The notes below the pieces were generated by a model, which did no database searches, was not told the origin of the DNA, and saw only the letters and a list, made by a program, of their open reading frames with translations. Below, piece by piece: positions 26,093 to 35,761 of a stretch of DNA of 44,371 nucleotides (within the stretch, counting starts at the first letter, position 1; the number at the start of each line of letters is the position of its first letter). This DNA is from Bacillota bacterium (GTDB lineage Bacteria; Bacillota; Sulfobacillia; RBS10-35; JAJYVN01), in contig JAJZMB010000107.1 of assembly GCA_021803205.1 (NCBI GenBank), positions 1 to 44,371 of the forward strand, given 5' to 3'. The translations under genes and the position numbers were made by a program.

Positions 26093-29000
26093 TCACGGCG
26101 CCAGGTGCGCGATCGCTTCGGCCAGCAGCTTGGCGGCTTGGGCGCGGGTCATCGCAGCGGAGGGCTGGAAACTGCCGTCCGGAAAACCGTCGAGGTAACC
26201 GGCCGAGACGGCGGCCTGCACCCCAGCTGCGGCCCACGGCGCGACCTTCGCCGCATCCGTGAAGGTGAGGCTACCGCCGGTACCGAGTTTGAGCGCACGT
26301 GCCATGAGCACCGCGACCTGCTCACGCGTGACCGTCTGATTGGGATCAAAAATCGTGGACGAAACCCCTTGGAGCAGTCCGGCACGCACGGCGGCCGAGA
26401 TATAGGGAGCGAACCAGGCATTCGCCGATACGTCGCTGAAGCGGGACCCGCCCTGCTCCGGGGTCAACCCGAGGGTGAGCACCAGCATCTTGACGAAGTC
26501 CGCGCGCATCAGAGGGGCGTTGGGCAGGAAGGTCCCATCCGGGAAGCCGTCGACGACGCCGGCGGCCAGCACTCTGTCGATGTAGTCCGCGGCCCAGTTC
26601 GTGGCGGATACGTCCTTAAACCGCAGGGTGTCGACCAGCACCACTATCTCCTCCGGACCGGCGATGTCCACCCTGACGGTAGCAGTCGACGCGTCGACGA
26701 GCGTCGGCAGGAAGCTCCAGGAACCGGAGGGGCCAAGGCGATAGACGGACAGTCGGTCAGAGGTGAGCCCGCTCAGGGCCGCGGCGTCATAGTGCAGCGT
26801 GGCGACCTCTTGCGCGCCGAGTGGCGTTCCGGTCAGAAGGAAGACCGGACTCGCGGCGACCGCGGCAGGCGGCAGGGGCGCGGACGCGCCCTGGAGTTCC
26901 TGCACCGCCAAGGTGCCCACGGCAACGTCGCCCGCCGGCACCTCCGCGACGAACGCACCGTCGGCGGTCTTGAGTTCACCCCCGTCAGGCCCGATGGACG
27001 AGGCCGACGCTGCGGCGGCGGACGTCGGCGGGGCCGGCGATGCGCCCTGGAGCGCCCCGAACTGCACCTGGAGGCTGTTGCCGGAGGTGATGCCGGCGAC
27101 CCGGGCCTGAACGGTGGCCAGCCCGGGCGAGCCAGAGATCAGGCTGACCGTCGCGGCCCCGAGTCCGTCGGTCACCGCGCTCCCTCCAGGGGTCAACTGC
27201 CCGAGGTCGGTGGTGAAGGCGACTGGTACGCCAGCGATCGGGTTGCCGAACTGGTCGTCTACCAAAACAGAGACGGTCACTGGGGTTTGACCGTCCGCCG
27301 GAGCCGCAGCCGAACTGCTGGCAATGTTCAACGAGGTGGCGACCGATGGAGGGGCGATGAAGGCGACCGCCGCCGAGCCGCTGGCTGCGGTGCCGGCCAC
27401 GGATGCCGTGACGATATCCTGACCGACCGAAGGGCTCCCGGTGAAGTCGGCGCCCGTCAGCGTCGTGCTGACCTGACCTGACGCGTTCGTATTCAGCGCC
27501 TCCGGATCCGTGAGCACGCCCAGCGTGCTCGTGAACGTCACCGACGCGTTCGGCAGCGGCTGGCCGTACTGATCGAGGACGGTCCCCGTGAGCGTCACCT
27601 GGCCCCCGCTCGGTGCCCTGGCCGGGGTTGCGCTGACGGTCACCGTCGTGGCCACCCGTGCCGGCAGCATGAAGTTTATCTGAGTCTGCGCCACTGGCAG
27701 CCCAGCGGCCTGCGCCGAGACGGAGGCCGAACCGGCCGAGCTCGCCGTGAGGGTGTCGGTCGCCGTGCCCGAGGCGTCGGTGTATACGGTCTGGGTGACG
27801 GAGAGCGTCCCGAGCGTCGTCCTGAAAGCGATCGGCACGCCGGGCACGACCCGGTCGCTGGCGTCGGTCACGCTGGCCTGGAGCGTCACGCCCGTCTGGC
27901 CGTCAGCCACGCCTGACGTGCTGCTGGGTGTGATAGTGACAGCAGAGGGTGTGTTGGGCACCGTGAGCCGGTCGGATACAGCGGCCACCATGGGATTCCC
28001 GGCATAGTTGGCGACCGCTTGGCTCACATCGACGGTGTAGCTCTGGCCAGGGGTCAGGGGTGTCACGGGCACGAAGTCGGCGGTCTGCGTCAGGAGAACG
28101 CCGTTGGGATCGTCAACGGGATTGACGGCCTGCACTGTGCCGCTCAACGTTGTTCCGCCCGCCGTGGTGACAGTGATGTTGGCTCCGTCGAGGGTGGACG
28201 CCAGCATGTACTGGCTGAAGTCCACTTGCACAAAGGCGCCGCCGGCCGCGGCGAAGGCGGAGGAGACAGCCGGCCGGCTCAGGGACACCAAACCAACGTT
28301 CACGTTGTATTGTGGCGGTGGTACCGTGACGACGGCGCTGGCGGCCGTGGCGTAACCGGGCTTTTGGACGGTGACCTGCCAGTTGCCAAACGGGACGTTC
28401 CACCCGTAACGACCCTGTCCGTCCGTCGTCTCAGTGTTTTGCTGGCCGTACGCCTGAGCACTCCACGGGGACCAGGAGCCGGTGGCGGGATCCTGCTGCA
28501 ACGCGGTCACGGTCGCGCCCGGCACGCGGTTGCTGCTCACTCCCTCGTAAACGTAGCCGCTGGGATCCTCGATCCAGTTGGCCTTCAGGATGCCGGGCAG
28601 TATGTTCGGCTGCGGACCTGGGCACTTTTGGCCTGACGGGATTTGGACGGTTGGGCCGCTGGGTTCCACCACCACCCCACCGCCAGGCAGTTGCGCGCCC
28701 TGAAGTCGGATATTGAAGGCGGATTTTCCATATAGGAGGTACAGGGCCCGCAGTTGCTGATCCTGCAGTGCCTGATGGATGTCAAAAAGCTGGAGGTCGA
28801 CGACGTTGGATGCCCAACGCTGGATTTGCTGCCACACCAACTGACCTGGACCGGTCGTAGGCGAAGGGAAATAGTAGGCGAAGGCCGCGAACAACTGGTT
28901 GGCCAGTATCTCCAGATTAATCGCCTGTTGGTTGTCGAGGAAGCCCTGCATGGCTCGGCCGCCGCCGACGCTCGAACTTGCACCGGCACCACAACGACCG

Positions 29001-32000
29001 ATGATCTCCCCGAGTTGGGAGTTCTGCTGATACTCGGCGGTACCGGCCTGAATCGCCTCTGCCGTGTTCAACAGATTCAGAGCCCAACTCGCGATACTCC
29101 CAGTCTCAGCCGACTCCCCGCCGACCTCACCGCTGAAGAAGCGGTTAAGAAACTTGGGCAACGCAGGAGAGGACTCGGATTCAGCCAAGGCCTGATCCAG
29201 TTCGGCCGGGTTGATGTTGGACTGGATGTCCACCTGCGTCGCGTCCAGGGGAGGATCCCCGGGCGCAAGCGGCACTGTGGTTGAACCCGTCGGTAAGTCG
29301 GCCTGGATATGCCACGCGAGCTGGGACGTTCCAGATGCCGGCTGCGGCATCTCGGCCTGGTAGCCGTATACAGACAAGCCGCTAACGGACGCCTGGGCGC
29401 TGTCGGCAGGGGTCACAGTGTAGGCGACGCCTGATTGGTCGTGGAAGGTGAGAGTGACCTGGGCTCCCTGAAGCCCGGGGAAAGACATCGTGACCGAAGC
29501 CGCGCTGCCGTCAGCGGACACGGAGTCGGCGGTGACCTGGGCGCCCCGCAGTAGCGACGGCACGGGTTGTTGCCCACCGGCAGGAGCAGCCCCACCGGTG
29601 GCGGCAACCGGAATCGGTTTGACCCAGTATTGCCAGGAGAGATCACCGGGGTCTCCGGAACCGACGGTTAGGTCTGCGCGGAACACGCCGTCGCTGCCCA
29701 GGGTCGCCGCCGCGGCCTCCCCGGTGGACCCTTGCAGAAATACCATCAGGTCGCTGATCCGACCGGGATCGCTAAAGGTGAAGCTCGCTTCGAGCGGATA
29801 CCCGGGAACATACACGAATGGCGGGTGTAGGTCGCTGGCCTGTCGCGGATCGACGCATACGTGGTCGCCTCCATCCAACATGAGGCGCTGCGACAAACAC
29901 ACCTGAATCAGCTGTGGGGCGTTCGGATCGAAGGTAACCGCGACGACCGGTGAGTCGTACGTCCCGGTCGCATCCGCCGCCTGGGCGTGGAGTTCGTAGA
30001 CTGTGGCGGCGTTACCGGTGCCGGTGCCTCCGGAGGGAGGGAGAGTGACCTGCATGTTCCAGAATCCCTGGTCGGCTTGCGTCGTGCCGAGGAGTAACTC
30101 ACCATCGTACACGCCGACTGTGCTGCCCGCAGCGGCCCGACCGGAGAGCGTGATCGTGGCGCTCGATGTCTGCCCCGATGTATCCAAGGTCACTTGGTGC
30201 GAATACACGGCCACGACAGCCGTGCCCACGGGGTCGGTCTGCGCCGCGCCATTGGCGGTGTAGAGGATCTGCGCCCCAACGGAGATCGAGGGCTGACTCA
30301 GCGAGGCGTCCAGCGCCAACTGATAACGGATGGTCCCTCCCGCCTGGGCGGCGACGTCTCCGAGCGCGACCGTCTCACCACCCTTATCGGGGGTGGCCGT
30401 TACGGGGCTTCCGTTCATTGTGATGCTACCGGCGACAAGGGAGGTTCCAGCGGGCACGTCGAGCATGGCCTGCGCGTCCTGGGCGGCGACGGAGCCGCCG
30501 TTCTGGTACTGAACATGCAAGGTCACCACTTCGCCTGCCGCCGCACCGCCCGGAGTGGACGTGATCCCGTTACCGGCACCCGCAAAGGCGCCCCCAACCG
30601 GTGCTGTCCCGATGGTCCCAAGGTCGGTCGTGCCGTCCGACAACACCTGTGCCTCGACATGGCTCGCGGCCGTGAGCACGCCATTGCATACCGAATACCC
30701 CAGCACATTGACCAGGTATTGGCCGAGGGGGAGAGAGACAGCGAATGAGTCGCCTGCATTGGCGTTCAAGCCCCCCTGGGCGACGAGCGCGCCGTCCGAC
30801 GCGTCATCGATCTGGTAGGTGGCACACCCTGTGCCCACATCGACGGTGGCCTCAAGGTTCCCCTCCTGGGCCAGGCGCACAACCGCGACCGCGTTATAGT
30901 CCGGCCCGACGGTCGCCGTGACGCAAGTGCGCGGCAGGCCTTCAACCGTTTGCTCCGCACACACCCGCAACTGAGTTCCGGGAGCATAGGCGATCGGAAC
31001 GGTGTTCGAGCTCACGGGGAGCCCCATACCCCTGGGGTCGGTGACCTGAATCTCAAAATGCGATGCCACGCGCCAGGTGATGGGCAGGGGCCCCTGCCAT
31101 GATCCGCCCGCCAGATGCGTGTAAAGCTGGATATTGAGCTGCCCTGATGTGCGGTTGACGTCCAGATTCTGGATCGTGGTGCCGGCGGCCGGCACCGTGG
31201 TTGTGACCGTGACGGTGGCCATGTAGGCCGCCCAGTCGAAGGCCGTCACCTGGGCCGTGCCGGCCAGCACAGCCACCTGATAGGCCCCCGTGGCATCGGG
31301 TACCGCGTTGTACGTCCAGTCCCGCCCATCCACCGTCTCGTCCACCTCAAGCGAACAGTCGGAACATGGTTCGCCGAACTGGTCCCGAACGAGGCCGCTC
31401 AACGTACCCGTCGGCAAGGACGTCAGTTGCACAGCAGCCTGCACGGTGGCGTCAGCGGCGGGAACCGGTACCGTCAGGGTGGTCCCCGTCTTGGTGAAGT
31501 AAGGCACGGAATTCCCGATGGTCGCGATCACCTGTGCGCTCGTTGCCGCGATTTGGCCGCTGATCGACGCCGAACCGTCGGCGCCGCTGGTCGCGGTCCC
31601 CACCACCGCCCCGGTCACCGGATCGGTCACCTGCAGCGGAATGCCGGCGACGGAGTGGCCGGTTGTGTCCACCACCTGAAGTTGCAGGGTGATCGGCCGA
31701 CTGATCGTGAATTGCACGGAAGTCGCCAGCGAATTCACCTTGGCCGCCACGCCCGCTGGGCCAAGCACGGCCACAGGAACGGTACCGGATCCCGCCGGAA
31801 CCGTCGCGTAGATCAGTCCGTCTGAAGCCACCACATAGGCGGCGTTGACGCCGCCGAATTGGACCGCGGTGACCCCGCTGAGCCCCGACCCGGCAATGGC
31901 CACCTGGGTTCCCACGGGCGCCTCCGAGGGCTGGATTCCCGTCACCCGTGGCACCACCACGAAGGAGTACCGGTCCGCCGCGACCAGGGTGCTCGTTCCA

Positions 32001-34309
32001 CCAGCCGTCGTCACCGTGATGTCCACGGTTGTTCCGTTGCTCCCGGGCGGGGACAGGGCGTCGATCTCGGTAGCCGAGACCACCTGGTACGACTGCGCCG
32101 GCCCGTTCGCGCCAAATTGGACTGACGTCGCCGCAACCAGGTTGTCGCCGGTAATGACGACAGCAGACCCTCCGTCCACGGATCCGGCCCCGGGCGACAC
32201 CCCGGTGACGACCGGTACCGGGACGTAGAAGTAGAGGTTATCCCCGCTGCGACCCGCCCCTCCGGTCCCGCCCGGACCCGTGACGGTCACCGCCACCGGT
32301 CCAGATCCCGGCGGAGTGACGGCCGTCAGACTGGTGTTCGACTCCACGATGACGTCACTGGCCGGATGGTCCGGCCCGAAATCCACGGTCGTCGCGCCCG
32401 TCAAGTCGCTGCCGTCAACGGTCACCCGCGTACCCCCGGCGGCCGGGCCGAAGCTTGGGCTGACACCGGTCACGATCGGCGCGGCGACGAACGAGAACCG
32501 GTCGCCTGGCGGATTCACCACGCTGGTTCCTCCGGAAGCGGTTACGGTGACGTCTACGCGGCCGCTGCCCGACGGCGCCGTCGCGGTGAGATAGGTCGCC
32601 GAAACCACCGTGACGTTCAGTGCCGGGTTGCCCGGCCCGAAGTCCACCGCGGTCGCTCCGGTGAATCCGCTGCCGCTGATCGTCACCGCAGTGCCGCCGG
32701 TTCCGGGCCCACTGACCGGCGACACTCCCGTCACGGCAGGGACTGATGGGGTCCCCCCGCCGCCGAAGGTCAGGCCGAGGGCAGGGTGGGCGGCCGCCGT
32801 ATCGGCGCTGGTCCATACCGAGAACGCGGTCGGCCCGTAAGTACCCGCCGCCGGATTGGTGACGCCGCGCACGCCCAACGACACGTTGGTGGACGCGCCG
32901 ATCGAGTTCCCGGGCACCACCCGCACGGCGTCCGACCCGTCCCCGTAGACGGCGGCAGCCACCGTACCGTTGAGCACATAATCCCCCGCCGTGCCGGGCA
33001 ACACGGTCCCGCCGGGTGCCGAGACGTAGACCGCCGCGGAAACGCTTGCGCCACCCGCCGCAAGGGCTCCGGAGGCGCTGGTTCTAAAGTCCACGGTCCA
33101 GTCCGTGAGGGCCGCAGCGCCCGCCGCGGACGGCGTCACGGTCACGCCTTGGATGGAAGTCCCGGACGCGGACCCCGCGGGAATGATCTCACCGATGGCG
33201 TAAGCGGCAATGTCGGCGAACCACAGGGTATCGGAGCCAGCCGGTCCGACGGTGATCGCGGCGGGCTGTGTGCTCACCGGCAGACCGCTCCTGAACTCGG
33301 TGATCGCGCCCGTCGTGGGGTTGATCATGCCCAGTTGGGGGTTGGACGGGCTGCCGCCGGCGTCGTTGAACCAAAGGTTTCCGTCGGGCCCGGACGCGAT
33401 GTACTGAACCTGCGCGTAGCTCTGCAGTCCCGCCGTGTACATCGTGATCGTACCTGACGGCGTGATCCGCCCGATGGCATTCCACGCGGCGAACCAGAGG
33501 TTCCCGTCGGGTCCGGTCACAATGCCCCCCGGATAGTGCAAAGCGGAGAGCCCGGTCGTGAATTCAGTAATCTGGTCGCCGTTGCGGAGATTCACTCTGC
33601 CGATCGCGGCTGTGGTGGCCCCGTCGTCCGTGAACCACATGTTGTGGTCTGGCCCCACCGTGATCCGGAGGGGGTCGCTCAGGGTGCCTGCTTGTAAACC
33701 GGAACTGATCTCCGTGATGGCGCCCGTGGTGGGGTCGAGAAAGCCGATGGCCTTGGTGGTCCCGTCGTCGGTGAACCACAGGTTCCCGTCCGGGCCGGCC
33801 ACGATGTCCAGCGGCTGGCTCCCGGTGTTCAGCCCCGCTGTGAATTCGGTGATCACGTGGGTAGCGGGGTTAAACCTGCCGATCGCCGGCGTTCCGGCGT
33901 CCGTAAACCACAGATTACCGTCCGGTCCGGCCGTGATTCCGCCGAGCGTAACAGATGGCGGCAATCCGTTGGAGTATTCGGCAATAAGGTCGGTGCTGGG
34001 TTTGATCATGCCGATGGCGGGCGTCTGTCCCATGTCGGTGAACCACACATTGCCATCCGGTCCCACCGTGAGGTGCTGCAGATAGTTGTGGACCTGCAAC
34101 CCATTGGCACCGCCGAACTCCGCGAGCGTTGGCGCGGTCGAACCGCCGCCCGCCAGCACGGAGGGCGACGCCAGGGCAAGTGAGGCGGACAAGGCCCCCA
34201 CGGCGACGACCGCCGCCCAGCCGCTCCACCGGCGGCACTCCCGCCCCTCGCTGCCTCGGCGGCACGAACCGATCCATCCCGCACTGGCTCCGATGGTCCG
34301 GATGCGCAC
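26093..34309 (-). CDS. Giant S-layer-anchored surface protein (propeller, IPT/TIG, Ig-like and SLH domains)
   Basis: About 2738 residues from GTG 34309, with GGAG 9 bases upstream; the open frame to 34492 adds nothing protein-like. A signal segment, GWAAVVAVGALSASLALA, ends near residue 55. Residues about 80-385 hold seven units with GPDGNLWFTD, a seven-bladed propeller like virginiamycin B lyase (Vgb). About 520-860 are four IPT/TIG domains (VTGVSPxxGPxxGG). A long middle part has carboxypeptidase-regulatory-like and DUF11-like beta domains and an alpha-helical stretch. Near the C-terminus (about 27050-27960) are three invasin-type Ig-like (BIG-1) repeats (DGQTxVTVSVxVDDQFGNPI), and 26096-26640 encodes three SLH repeats (FKDVSATNWAADYI, GFPDGTF) that bind cell-wall polymer. 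A wall-anchored scaffold or adhesin is the likely role; any lyase activity is unproven. Confidence 0.9.
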   Translation of the reverse strand: MRIRTIGASAGWIGSCRRGSEGRECRRWSGWAAVVAVGALSASLALASPSVLAGGGSTAPTLAEFGGANGLQVHNYLQHLTVGPDGNVWFTDMGQTPAIGMIKPSTDLIAEYSNGLPPSVTLGGITAGPDGNLWFTDAGTPAIGRFNPATHVITEFTAGLNTGSQPLDIVAGPDGNLWFTDDGTTKAIGFLDPTTGAITEISSGLQAGTLSDPLRITVGPDHNMWFTDDGATTAAIGRVNLRNGDQITEFTTGLSALHYPGGIVTGPDGNLWFAAWNAIGRITPSGTITMYTAGLQSYAQVQYIASGPDGNLWFNDAGGSPSNPQLGMINPTTGAITEFRSGLPVSTQPAAITVGPAGSDTLWFADIAAYAIGEIIPAGSASGTSIQGVTVTPSAAGAAALTDWTVDFRTSASGALAAGGASVSAAVYVSAPGGTVLPGTAGDYVLNGTVAAAVYGDGSDAVRVVPGNSIGASTNVSLGVRGVTNPAAGTYGPTAFSVWTSADTAAAHPALGLTFGGGGTPSVPAVTGVSPVSGPGTGGTAVTISGSGFTGATAVDFGPGNPALNVTVVSATYLTATAPSGSGRVDVTVTASGGTSVVNPPGDRFSFVAAPIVTGVSPSFGPAAGGTRVTVDGSDLTGATTVDFGPDHPASDVIVESNTSLTAVTPPGSGPVAVTVTGPGGTGGAGRSGDNLYFYVPVPVVTGVSPGAGSVDGGSAVVITGDNLVAATSVQFGANGPAQSYQVVSATEIDALSPPGSNGTTVDITVTTAGGTSTLVAADRYSFVVVPRVTGIQPSEAPVGTQVAIAGSGLSGVTAVQFGGVNAAYVVASDGLIYATVPAGSGTVPVAVLGPAGVAAKVNSLATSVQFTISRPITLQLQVVDTTGHSVAGIPLQVTDPVTGAVVGTATSGADGSASISGQIAATSAQVIATIGNSVPYFTKTGTTLTVPVPAADATVQAAVQLTSLPTGTLSGLVRDQFGEPCSDCSLEVDETVDGRDWTYNAVPDATGAYQVAVLAGTAQVTAFDWAAYMATVTVTTTVPAAGTTIQNLDVNRTSGQLNIQLYTHLAGGSWQGPLPITWRVASHFEIQVTDPRGMGLPVSSNTVPIAYAPGTQLRVCAEQTVEGLPRTCVTATVGPDYNAVAVVRLAQEGNLEATVDVGTGCATYQIDDASDGALVAQGGLNANAGDSFAVSLPLGQYLVNVLGYSVCNGVLTAASHVEAQVLSDGTTDLGTIGTAPVGGAFAGAGNGITSTPGGAAAGEVVTLHVQYQNGGSVAAQDAQAMLDVPAGTSLVAGSITMNGSPVTATPDKGGETVALGDVAAQAGGTIRYQLALDASLSQPSISVGAQILYTANGAAQTDPVGTAVVAVYSHQVTLDTSGQTSSATITLSGRAAAGSTVGVYDGELLLGTTQADQGFWNMQVTLPPSGGTGTGNAATVYELHAQAADATGTYDSPVVAVTFDPNAPQLIQVCLSQRLMLDGGDHVCVDPRQASDLHPPFVYVPGYPLEASFTFSDPGRISDLMVFLQGSTGEAAAATLGSDGVFRADLTVGSGDPGDLSWQYWVKPIPVAATGGAAPAGGQQPVPSLLRGAQVTADSVSADGSAASVTMSFPGLQGAQVTLTFHDQSGVAYTVTPADSAQASVSGLSVYGYQAEMPQPASGTSQLAWHIQADLPTGSTTVPLAPGDPPLDATQVDIQSNINPAELDQALAESESSPALPKFLNRFFSGEVGGESAETGSIASWALNLLNTAEAIQAGTAEYQQNSQLGEIIGRCGAGASSSVGGGRAMQGFLDNQQAINLEILANQLFAAFAYYFPSPTTGPGQLVWQQIQRWASNVVDLQLFDIHQALQDQQLRALYLLYGKSAFNIRLQGAQLPGGGVVVEPSGPTVQIPSGQKCPGPQPNILPGILKANWIEDPSGYVYEGVSSNRVPGATVTALQQDPATGSWSPWSAQAYGQQNTETTDGQGRYGWNVPFGNWQVTVQKPGYATAASAVVTVPPPQYNVNVGLVSLSRPAVSSAFAAAGGAFVQVDFSQYMLASTLDGANITVTTAGGTTLSGTVQAVNPVDDPNGVLLTQTADFVPVTPLTPGQSYTVDVSQAVANYAGNPMVAAVSDRLTVPNTPSAVTITPSSTSGVADGQTGVTLQASVTDASDRVVPGVPIAFRTTLGTLSVTQTVYTDASGTATDTLTASSAGSASVSAQAAGLPVAQTQINFMLPARVATTVTVSATPARAPSGGQVTLTGTVLDQYGQPLPNASVTFTSTLGVLTDPEALNTNASGQVSTTLTGADFTGSPSVGQDIVTASVAGTAASGSAAVAFIAPPSVATSLNIASSSAAAPADGQTPVTVSVLVDDQFGNPIAGVPVAFTTDLGQLTPGGSAVTDGLGAATVSLISGSPGLATVQARVAGITSGNSLQVQFGALQGASPAPPTSAAAASASSIGPDGGELKTADGAFVAEVPAGDVAVGTLAVQELQGASAPLPPAAVAASPVFLLTGTPLGAQEVATLHYDAAALSGLTSDRLSVYRLGPSGSWSFLPTLVDASTATVRVDIAGPEEIVVLVDTLRFKDVSATNWAADYIDRVLAAGVVDGFPDGTFLPNAPLMRADFVKMLVLTLGLTPEQGGSRFSDVSANAWFAPYISAAVRAGLLQGVSSTIFDPNQTVTREQVAVLMARALKLGTGGSLTFTDAAKVAPWAAAGVQAAVSAGYLDGFPDGSFQPSAAMTRAQAAKLLAEAIAHLAP

Positions 34310-35005
34310 GCCGATCCACTCCTCGCAAGGGTTCGTCCCGTGTCTCGCGATGGATGCGCTCGCGCCAGCTCCGATTCGTACCGTGCCGGTTCGTCCCTGC
34401 GATGGTGCCTGCCAAGCCGCGGGGTCCAGAGGCGCCCAGGTCCGCGAGGGGCGCGGGCCATTGTCCACCAAAATGGCCCAGCAGGATCTCATCCCAGGGG
34501 GTGAATTGGGGGCATGACGCCTCGATCATCCCTCGGGGTGAGCGCGGGACGACACAGGGTCGGTGGTTCCTTCACCCGCGTGGCCCACTGCGCGGCGGTA
34601 AGCAGGTGGCCGGATAGGCGCTAAAAACTCACTGCGGCCCCCGCAGAGGGGTCCGGAAGCTTGAAGACTTTGACGAAGATCTGACAGGTTCGTCGACTAA
34701 TTAATGGTCGCGCGTATGTTCTCTAACCGTCAAAGGGGTCGGCGGGAGAACTGTTCGACATGATTCGATACTCACGGATTGATCGCCTCGGTGCGCATCC
34801 CGGGCCCGTCGCAGTGATTCCCAGTCGCCCCAGCACTGGCCCCCCCCCCGCTCCGCCAGGTGGTAGGCCATGAGCTAGCAGGGACGCCAGCGCCTGACGG
34901 CGCCGGGCGTCCCTAACCCTCCGAGCGTAGGCAACTGGGTGGATTCGTGCGGTGGCAAGGAGCGCGACGGGTAGCCTCCGTACCCCTCCTGTCGAGGAGT
35001 GGTGA
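34310..35005. other. Leader region of the giant surface protein; AT-richer, with hairpins
   Basis: No gene is supported. The stretch 34660-34790 is visibly AT-richer than the rest and lies 350-480 bases upstream of the giant gene, so it may hold its promoter; no convincing -35/-10 pair was found on the minus strand. Two hairpins occur: CTGCGG/CCGCAG at 34632-34646, and a larger one at 34881-34913. A run of ten C near 34840 is a likely place for length errors. Confidence 0.45.
34881..34913. repeat. Strong imperfect hairpin
   Basis: GGGACGCC at 34881-34888 pairs with GGCGTCCC at 34906-34913. After a small bulge, GCGCC pairs with GGCGC around a TGAC tip. No T-run follows on either strand. It sits between the giant gene's leader and a plus-strand relic, so it could end transcription in either direction or be a relic of a mobile element. 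Confidence 0.5.
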
Positions 35006-35188
35006 ATGGTGGAGGATATCCCGGGGCTCGTGCGACAGCACGTGACCCTGCAGGTCGAAGCCGCGGACCGCGTCTACCTGAATGGCTACGTTCCAAAATT
35101 GAAGTTCACATCCGCGCCATGCGGCGTTGGCGAACGGTGTCGGGTTATCCCGGCGCTGTGCGCTGCTCTCTCATACCCTGGTGGGTAA
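35006..35188 (+). pseudogene. N-terminal relic of an uncharacterised protein (YLNGYVPKL type)
   Basis: GTG 35006 opens a 60-codon frame: VEDIPGLVRQHVTLQVEAADRVYLNGYVPKL, written here in two parts as VEDIPGLVRQHVTLQ and VEAADRVYLNGYVPKL. The motif DRxYLNxYVPxL is familiar from a family of uncharacterised proteins of several hundred residues found scattered in many bacteria. After it the frame becomes unrelated and stops. In the next frame SGYPGAVRCSL resembles the RGYPVPSSAL region that should follow, which suggests a frameshift near 35100. This is a decayed remnant; the family link is from memory of the motif and should be searched. Confidence 0.45.
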
Positions 35189-35497
35189 ATTGCATGACCT
35201 TCTCACTGCCTGGGGTGGTCAATAACGTGACCGCTGACACGATGACGGTTCTGGCGCGGGCGATCGCCGAACGGCTTGACGAACAGAACCCTGTCGCCCT
35301 CGCCGGCCGACCAGAACCCTGGCCTCACCGGCGACCAGGCGGGCCGGGTGCACGCTCTGGTTTGGCGTGCGCGCATCAGGGGCAAGGGCCGTCAGACAAC
35401 GGGCGTCACGGGCGGGAAGCGGGCACGGCCAAAAAACGAAACAGAAAGAACATCTACTCACCAATGGAAACTGGCCACAGGGGCCCTGAACTGGCAC

Positions 35498-35526
35498 TTG
35501 ACAGAGGGGCACCGGTGTGCTATAAT
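35498..35526 (+). promoter_or_regulatory. Perfect sigma-70 consensus promoter
   Basis: TTGACA (35498-35503), a 17-base spacer and TATAAT (35521-35526) match the housekeeping promoter consensus at all 12 positions with ideal spacing. The start site would be near 35533. No plus-strand gene begins in the next kilobase; transcription would run into the 3' end of the AraC-type gene as antisense. The promoter may serve a small RNA or be left over from a lost gene. Confidence 0.7.
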
Positions 35527-35528
35527 CA

Positions 35529-35597
35529 GCTCGTAAGGCCCCCCCCAACCTTCACAACAAATGGGACCCCACTATTCCTTCGGAATTGCTTACGAGC
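35529..35597 (+). repeat. Inverted repeat at the start of the promoter's transcript
   Basis: GCTCGTAAG at 35529-35537 is the exact reverse complement of CTTACGAGC at 35589-35597. The 51 bases between include a C-run and the small stem ATTCC/GGAAT around TTC. The left arm spans the predicted start site, so it could act as an operator half-site, or the RNA could close its own 5' end. Confidence 0.5.
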
Positions 35598-35761
35598 CTC
35601 CGTTCTGCCTGTCCAGTTTTGTGGGACCACTATACTGCATTCTGGGATAGCCTGAACGTGCAGCCGGTCGTGTTCCACTGGAAGTGCGGTCTCCAAGACC
35701 CGGAATCGCTGACCGCTGCCGCTACCAGGTCGAACAGCGTCGAAACTGAGTGAAGGATCTA

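Larger units (their letters stand above)
35189..35761. other. 573-bp gap with a consensus promoter, AT-richer DNA
   Basis: No gene is recognised. It contains the promoter at 35498-35526, an inverted repeat that begins at its start site, and two imperfect copies of TGGGACC(C)CACTAT at about 35559 and 35620. It lies between the relic at 35006 and the 3' end of the AraC-type gene, which runs the other way. Confidence 0.5.

Noticed and set aside
26105..27481. 458-residue plus-strand frame opposite the giant surface protein
   Set aside because: It is the reverse of a clearly real gene with SLH and BIG-1 repeats; its translation is Arg/Gly/Asp-rich with no motif.
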